Source: Thiomicrorhabdus sp. (GTDB taxonomy: Bacteria > Pseudomonadota > Gammaproteobacteria > Thiomicrospirales > Thiomicrospiraceae). From it: 11,084 bases of DNA. The stretch is taken from the NCBI GenBank assembly GCA_015488565.1, contig WFNQ01000191.1, positions 1 to 11,084 on the forward strand, read 5' to 3'. The notes under the pieces are model-generated. The model saw only the letters and a list, made by a program, of their open reading frames with translations, was not told the DNA's origin and made no database searches. Shown piece after piece: positions 7,285 through 11,084 of the stretch (position 1 is the first letter of the stretch; every line of letters begins with the position of its first letter). The position numbers were made by a program, and so were the translations under genes.

Positions 7285-8754
7285 TTAATGAACCTTAGGC
7301 CCAATAAAGTTACTTTTATACTCTTCGAATACCAAAGGATTATTCAAATCAACTACTTTAATAACAATCGGCGTACTGGCATCGGTTAACGTTTTCTTAG
7401 GGATTTGAACATACAACGTCATCGCACCAACATTTCCTGGTTGAATATTTAACACCCCACCCGTTTTAAACGTTAAATCTTCTGGACCAGAGGCTGTTAT
7501 TTCAGCTTTCATGGGATTATTTCCCTTATTTACAACTTTAACGGTCCATTTATTCTGTATTGAGCCATTGCTCATTTGAACATAAAGAGGCGACCGCTCA
7601 TGCAATGCCTTCACATCAATTGACGCCATATTTAATGCACCCCAAAGCAATGTTCCTAACGCGATAAACATAATGCTACCATAAACGATAACACGCGGAC
7701 GCTTCCATAATGCGGGTAATTTTTCTCCTCCAAATTCCGCCAAAGAGGCATAGCGAATCAACCCTTTAGGTTTTTTAAGTTTTTCCATTACGGAATCACA
7801 AGCATCAATACATAAACCGCAAGTAATGCAACCAAACTGTTGACCATAACGAATATCAACCCCTGTAGGACACACCGCGACACACAGGTTACAATCAATA
7901 CAGTCACCAAGCTTAGGCGCTTCTTCCCCTGGCTTCACTCGCTTTAAACGCCCACGAGGCTCCCCACGTTCGATATCATAAGTGGGTAGCTCTGTTTGTG
8001 TATCAATCATTGCTCCTTGAATTCTAGCGTAAGGACAAAAACCAATACATGTCTGCTCCCTTAAAATACCCGCAAAAAAGTAAGTCGCTAACCCAAGAAA
8101 AGCAATAATCCCAGTTTCCATTAAGCTCCACTCAAAATGAAATAAGCGACTCCAAAGGTCAATAACATCCACAAAATAAGCAACAAAGGTAAACCCCGTT
8201 AAAAAACCAAGCAACAACCAAACGGCATGTTTTTTAAGTTTAATCAAAAACTTATTCAAGCTCATTGGAGCCTTCTCTAACTTAATTCGCTTATTTGGTT
8301 GCCCTTCTATCTTTTCTTCAACCCAAGTAAACACATCAGTCCACACCGTTTGAAAACAGGCATAACCACACCACAAACGGCCACCAACAGTAGTTGAAGC
8401 GGCTAACAACATGGAGCAAAACAATAACACTAAAGTTAACATCCAAATATCTTGAGGCAAAATGGTTAAATTAAAAATATGAAACTGTCGACTTTCTAAA
8501 TCAAATAAAAGAGCCTGATGACCATTCCAGCGCAAATAAGGCCCTATAAAAAATATTAGCCAAACCGAAGCAAGCGCCCATTTTAAACTACGAAAAAAAC
8601 CAGGAATACGTTTTGCATGTACCGTTCCACCCGTATGGATGGGTAAGATTTCAACCCCAATATTCTCTAAATTTTTATTATGAAGATCCATTTGTTCTAG
8701 AACAGAACCAGTTGGACCAAAATCATGAGTTACATTATCTTTAGAATTCGACAT
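7285..8754 (-). CDS. ccoG: CcoG/FixG membrane iron-sulfur protein, cbb3 copper delivery
   Basis: CcoG is a membrane-bound ferredoxin-like protein; family members reduce Cu(II) to Cu(I) for cbb3 oxidase maturation. The 489-aa protein has membrane segments at about 57-72, 102-120, 176-196, 212-231 and 352-372. Cysteine pairs occur in or near the membrane at C129/C133 (WCGYAC) and C236/C240 (CIGFC). Two 4Fe-4S binding motifs follow: C285, C288, C291, C295 (the last followed by Pro) and C309, C312, C315, C319 (the last followed by Asp, as is common in this family). An Ig-like C-terminal domain fills about 375-489. AGAGAAGA at 8761-8768 serves as ribosome site, 6 nt before the ATG. A separate leader with a dyad and a 25-bp inverted repeat lies upstream, suggesting its own RNA-level or promoter control. 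Confidence 0.97.
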   Translation of the reverse strand: MSNSKDNVTHDFGPTGSVLEQMDLHNKNLENIGVEILPIHTGGTVHAKRIPGFFRSLKWALASVWLIFFIGPYLRWNGHQALLFDLESRQFHIFNLTILPQDIWMLTLVLLFCSMLLAASTTVGGRLWCGYACFQTVWTDVFTWVEEKIEGQPNKRIKLEKAPMSLNKFLIKLKKHAVWLLLGFLTGFTFVAYFVDVIDLWSRLFHFEWSLMETGIIAFLGLATYFFAGILREQTCIGFCPYARIQGAMIDTQTELPTYDIERGEPRGRLKRVKPGEEAPKLGDCIDCNLCVAVCPTGVDIRYGQQFGCITCGLCIDACDSVMEKLKKPKGLIRYASLAEFGGEKLPALWKRPRVIVYGSIMFIALGTLLWGALNMASIDVKALHERSPLYVQMSNGSIQNKWTVKVVNKGNNPMKAEITASGPEDLTFKTGGVLNIQPGNVGAMTLYVQIPKKTLTDASTPIVIKVVDLNNPLVFEEYKSNFIGPKVH

Positions 8755-8780
8755 AATAAATCTTCTCTATAAAGGGGGGA

Positions 8781-8800
8781 ATATTAGGTATTACTAATAT
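8781..8800. promoter_or_regulatory. Dyad in the ccoG leader, possible operator
   Basis: ATATTAG and CTAATAT are perfect 7-bp inverted repeats separated by 6 nt, about 27 nt before the ccoG start. The size fits a dimeric regulator site. It does not match the FNR consensus TTGAT-N4-ATCAA, and being AT-rich it may be accidental. Confidence 0.3.
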
Positions 8801-8831
8801 ATCTAGGGCATGCATAAAAATATTTTTAATC

Positions 8832-8885
8832 CCCATAAAGCAAAATAGGCCTAACAATTCTGTTAGGCCTATTTTGCTTTATGGG
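8832..8885. repeat. 25-bp perfect inverted repeat with 4-nt loop
   Basis: The arms 8832-8856 and 8861-8885 are perfect reverse complements around the loop ATTC, beginning CCCATAAAGC and ending GCTTTATGGG. On the minus strand the stem is followed by GATTAAAAATATTTTT rather than an immediate U-run, so it is not a textbook intrinsic terminator. It lies 20 nt after the microprotein stop and about 75 nt before ccoG. It may be a terminator, an mRNA-stabilising or processing hairpin, or a copy of a dispersed palindromic element. Confidence 0.9.
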
Positions 8886-8905
8886 CACGGAATTAAATAA
8901 AATAT

Positions 8906-9031
8906 TTATTTTAAACTATCGTCTTCTGACGCAGCAAATACTTTTTTAGCAAGCCAAAAAGCAACAACAGCTGACACTACTATCGAACCTATTGACATCC
9001 AAAGTACCCAATCATTATTTAAATCATTCAT
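8906..9031 (-). CDS. 41-aa single-span membrane microprotein in the cbb3 cluster
   Basis: A short open frame starts at ATG 9031, six nt after a strong AAGGAG Shine-Dalgarno (9038-9043), and ends with TAA at 8906-8908. The 41-aa product begins MNDLNNDWVLW, has one hydrophobic helix at about 8-28 bordered by Trp residues (8, 11, 26) and Lys-Lys (29-30), and ends in an acidic tail with EDD. By the positive-inside rule the C-terminal side of the helix should face the cytoplasm. It lies between ccoP and ccoG, bracketed by a terminator-like hairpin upstream and a 25-bp inverted repeat downstream. Size and position suggest a small oxidase subunit or assembly factor, in the manner of CcoM or the CydX-type peptides. 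I do not recognise the sequence, and its layout also recalls the small DUF3149-type membrane proteins. The function is inference. Confidence 0.75.
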   Translation of the reverse strand: MNDLNNDWVLWMSIGSIVVSAVVAFWLAKKVFAASEDDSLK

Positions 9032-9037
9032 TACAGA

Positions 9038-9043
9038 CTCCTT
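9038..9043 (-). promoter_or_regulatory. Shine-Dalgarno of the 41-aa microprotein
   Basis: AAGGAG on the minus strand is spaced 6 nt from the ATG at 9031. It is near-ideal and is the main reason to accept this short frame as a gene. Confidence 0.75.
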
Positions 9044-9053
9044 ATAACTTCAG

Positions 9054-9089
9054 TTTAAAAAAGAAAGAGTTGCCCCTTTCTTTTTTAAA
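9054..9089 (-). terminator. Terminator-like hairpin after ccoP
   Basis: A perfect 14-bp stem (TTTAAAAAAGAAAG with CTTTCTTTTTTAAA) encloses an 8-nt loop, beginning 12 nt after the ccoP stop. On the minus strand the right arm supplies a CTTTCTTTTTT U-rich tract, so this can act as a leaky intrinsic terminator of the ccoNOQP transcript. The stem is weak in GC, so read-through into the microprotein and ccoG is plausible. Confidence 0.6.
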
Positions 9090-9100
9090 ACCTAAATAAC

Positions 9101-10009
9101 CTATTGACCACCACCCAAAGAGTGTACGTAAACCGCTAAACGCTTAATGTTTACATCCGCATTTGGTAAACGCTCTTTAAATGAAGGCATAACAGCTTGA
9201 CGAGTACCCTCAATATGAACCCCATTCTTCTTAACATTCACACCATGTGAAATAACAGACACAACCGTATCTCGGTCGGAGCCAAAGCGCCAAATACCAT
9301 CCGCTAAGTTTGCAGCACCCGTAGGAGCCATAGGCGTTCCTGCTGGTCCATGACATGCCATACACATTCCTTTGGTATAAACTGCTTTACCTGCCGCATA
9401 AGCCACATCATCAGCCTTACCTTCTGAAAGTGCAATAACATAATCTGCAACATCACTGATCTCTTGATCACTCAAGTTGCCCATCATGCCTTTTGCTGGC
9501 ATATTACCGATACGGCCATTGGTAATCGTGGCTTCTATTTGAGCGATACTACCACCCCAAAGCCAATCATCATCCGCCAGTACTGGAAAACCAGAAACCC
9601 CAGCACCACCTGAAGCATGACATGCGGCACAATAATCACCAAAAAGTGCTTTTGATGTTGCAACCGCATAAGACCTTAAATCCTCATCCTTAAGGATTTC
9701 AGCCACAGGCAATGCAGCAAGCTGTTCTTCTTTGTCCGCAAATTTAGCCGTACGCCAGTCTTTAAGCACCTTAAAGTCATCTTGATACTCATTAATTTGA
9801 GACCAATCTGTCATCCCTTTTGTAAACTCTCCCGATGCATTCGTTAACGGAATGGTTGGATAGTACAATGCATAAAAGATAATCATAATAAAGCCAGCAT
9901 AAAACGATAACATCCACCACAACGGCGGTGGATTATCTAGCTCACGCAGGTCTTCATCCCAGATGTGACCTGTATTCCCTTCATCTGGCCATGGGTTGTT
10001 ATGTGCCAT
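9101..10009 (-). CDS. ccoP: cbb3-type cytochrome c oxidase diheme subunit III, CcoP
   Basis: CcoP takes electrons from soluble or membrane cytochromes and passes them to CcoO and then to the catalytic CcoN subunit. The 302-aa protein begins with the family signature GHIWDEDLRELDNPPPLWW (14-32), then one membrane helix (about 31-50) and two periplasmic cytochrome c domains. Heme sites are CAACH (C127, C130, H131) and CMACH (C216, C219, H220), with likely Met ligands M170 (GNMPAKG) and M274 (AVMPSF). Length is normal for the family. A GAGGAG ribosome site at 10018-10023 precedes the ATG. The gene follows ccoQ by 21 nt and belongs to the ccoNOQP structural operon. Nothing is missing. Confidence 0.98.
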   Translation of the reverse strand: MAHNNPWPDEGNTGHIWDEDLRELDNPPPLWWMLSFYAGFIMIIFYALYYPTIPLTNASGEFTKGMTDWSQINEYQDDFKVLKDWRTAKFADKEEQLAALPVAEILKDEDLRSYAVATSKALFGDYCAACHASGGAGVSGFPVLADDDWLWGGSIAQIEATITNGRIGNMPAKGMMGNLSDQEISDVADYVIALSEGKADDVAYAAGKAVYTKGMCMACHGPAGTPMAPTGAANLADGIWRFGSDRDTVVSVISHGVNVKKNGVHIEGTRQAVMPSFKERLPNADVNIKRLAVYVHSLGGGQ

Positions 10010-10030
10010 ATTTATTTCTCCTCAGAACGA

Positions 10031-10213
10031 TTAATCATCATTCAAAATTTTATATTTCTGCTCTTCCAGCTCTTTACGCTTACTCGGCCTCAGTGCCAAA
10101 TAAAAGGTAATAAGCATACCAAAGAACACCAATACTGTTACGATCAGTCCAGCCCAGTCATGGGTCGTCATAGACGCCCAATCAGTGCTTAAATATTGCT
10201 CCATGCTACTCAT
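10031..10213 (-). CDS. ccoQ: cbb3-type oxidase small subunit CcoQ/FixQ
   Basis: CcoQ is a small membrane subunit that stabilises the interaction of CcoP with the CcoN-CcoO core. The 60-aa protein has a polar N-terminus, one membrane helix (about 20-42) and a basic-acidic cytoplasmic tail RPSKRKELEEQKYK. It is identified mainly by position between ccoO and ccoP and by its single-span layout, since the family is poorly conserved. The start follows the ccoO stop by 2 nt with no clear ribosome site, so translation is probably coupled to ccoO. In-frame ATG codons at residues 4 and 15 are alternative starts. Confidence 0.88.
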   Translation of the reverse strand: MSSMEQYLSTDWASMTTHDWAGLIVTVLVFFGMLITFYLALRPSKRKELEEQKYKILNDD

Positions 10214-10215
10214 AA

Positions 10216-11046
10216 CTACTGACGATAGACTTTGCTGTCATCCAGCTTAACCATCGTACCCAATACTTGTAAGTAGGCGACCATCGCATCCATCTCAGTA
10301 AATCCTTCAATGGCTTTATTTGCATTAGCGATCTCTTCATCGGTATAAGGCACACCTAACGTACGCATTACTGACAAACGAGTCGTCATATCACGTTCCG
10401 TACCAAAGAAGTCTTCTGAAACCAATTTATCTGCTAACCATGGATAAGCAGGCATAACCGACTCTGGAACCACATTTTGTGGACGCAATAGATGCATTAC
10501 ATGCCACTCATCAGAGTATTTACCACCTACACGAGCAAGATCAGGCCCTGTACGTTTTGAACCCCACTGCATTGGAAAGTCATACATAGACTCCGTTGCT
10601 AAAGAGTAGTGGCCATAACGCTCACGCTCATCACGGAAAGGACGAATCATTTGTGAGTGACAAATATAACAACCCTCACGAATATATAAATCACGTCCTG
10701 CTAACTCTAACGGAGTATAAGGACGAACCCCATCACCCGCTTTCCAGTCAGCTAGTACCCAATTTCCATTCGTATCTTCTTTATATAATGCTTTTTCAGA
10801 CACTAACTTACCATTAGCACCTTCCGTAAATGTGCGCTCCCAAACCAACTCAGGAAAACGCTCATTTTTTACATTACCATATTTATCCGTCTGTTCCGTA
10901 TAGTCCGTTGTTGACTTTAGGTGAAACAAAGGGACGATTTCCACAATCCCAGCGATCGAAAATGCTAACGCTGTTGCTGTGAGTAAAGCGAATATGTTTC
11001 GTTCAAACATATCCTGTATATTTTTTGGTTTTTGATCATCTGACAT
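10216..11046 (-). CDS. ccoO: cbb3-type cytochrome c oxidase monoheme subunit II, CcoO
   Basis: CcoO carries electrons from CcoP to CcoN. The 276-aa protein has an N-terminal membrane anchor (about 18-40, ending IVEIVPLF), a periplasmic cytochrome c domain with heme site CYICH (C126, C129, H130) in the context REGCYICHSQMIRPFR, and the Met ligand M198 in VVPESVMPAYPW. The C-terminus has the family motif EMDAMVAYLQVLGT. At 276 aa it is longer than typical CcoO of roughly 200-240 aa: about 50-60 extra residues (within 43-107) lie between the anchor and the RPYTPLELAGRDLY segment. GAGGAG lies 9 nt before the ATG. The upstream ccoN gene should end close to or just beyond the right edge; the 38 nt left there are too short to show its end. 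Confidence 0.98.
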   Translation of the reverse strand: MSDDQKPKNIQDMFERNIFALLTATALAFSIAGIVEIVPLFHLKSTTDYTEQTDKYGNVKNERFPELVWERTFTEGANGKLVSEKALYKEDTNGNWVLADWKAGDGVRPYTPLELAGRDLYIREGCYICHSQMIRPFRDERERYGHYSLATESMYDFPMQWGSKRTGPDLARVGGKYSDEWHVMHLLRPQNVVPESVMPAYPWLADKLVSEDFFGTERDMTTRLSVMRTLGVPYTDEEIANANKAIEGFTEMDAMVAYLQVLGTMVKLDDSKVYRQ

Positions 11047-11084
11047 GAGTTTGTGCTCCTCAACTCATAAGTTTCAATTTAAGC

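Noticed and set aside
8741..8815. 24-codon minus-strand frame overlapping the ccoG start out of frame.
   Set aside because: It has no ribosome site before its ATG and its composition is unremarkable; ccoG has its own AGAGAAGA site.
3920..11046. A CRISPR array, tRNA, rRNA, transposase or prophage gene within the window.
   Set aside because: No evenly spaced direct repeats, RNA-gene motifs or mobile-element proteins were seen; the region is an ordinary, intact respiratory cluster.

Overview
The window is an AT-rich (roughly 40% GC by eye) bacterial segment dominated by a minus-strand cluster for the cbb3-type cytochrome c oxidase and its assembly factors. Read 5'->3' on the minus strand, from the right edge, the order is ccoO, ccoQ, ccoP, a previously uncalled 41-residue membrane microprotein, ccoG, ccoH, ccoI and ccoS. 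ccoN is expected just beyond the right edge. The gene order and protein sequences fit a gammaproteobacterium. The Thiomicrospira/Hydrogenovibrio type of sulfur oxidiser is my best guess, but the window alone does not prove it.

Layout: 1-220 holds no convincing gene. 221-2377 (+) encodes a receiver-PAS-GGDEF-EAL cyclic-di-GMP protein with a degenerate receiver. 2544-3821 (+) is a two-gene unit of unknown membrane proteins, with 6 nt between the genes. A strong bidirectional terminator (3863-3889) separates this pair from the convergent cco cluster. ccoS, ccoI and ccoH (3920-7154) are tightly coupled, with 1-nt and 4-nt overlaps. ccoG (7285-8754) is separated from ccoH by a terminator-like hairpin. 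The 8755-9100 gap holds the microprotein gene, a 25-bp perfect inverted repeat, a second terminator-like hairpin and a small dyad. ccoP, ccoQ and ccoO fill 9101-11046.

How the genes work together: CcoO and CcoP are the c-type cytochrome subunits that carry electrons to the CcoN heme-copper centre, and CcoQ is the small stabilising subunit. CcoG (membrane iron-sulfur protein, cupric reductase), CcoI (P1B copper ATPase), CcoH and CcoS supply copper and assemble the enzyme, which respires at low oxygen.

The points most worth a second look are: an 11-C homopolymer inside ccoI, where a one-base slip in either direction truncates the copper pump (a candidate phase-variation switch); the 41-aa microprotein with a strong Shine-Dalgarno between ccoP and ccoG; the 25-bp perfect hairpin beside it; a roughly 50-60-residue insertion in CcoO; a His-Ser in place of the usual His-Pro motif in CcoI; and the degenerate receiver and GSDEF motif of the cyclic-di-GMP protein.
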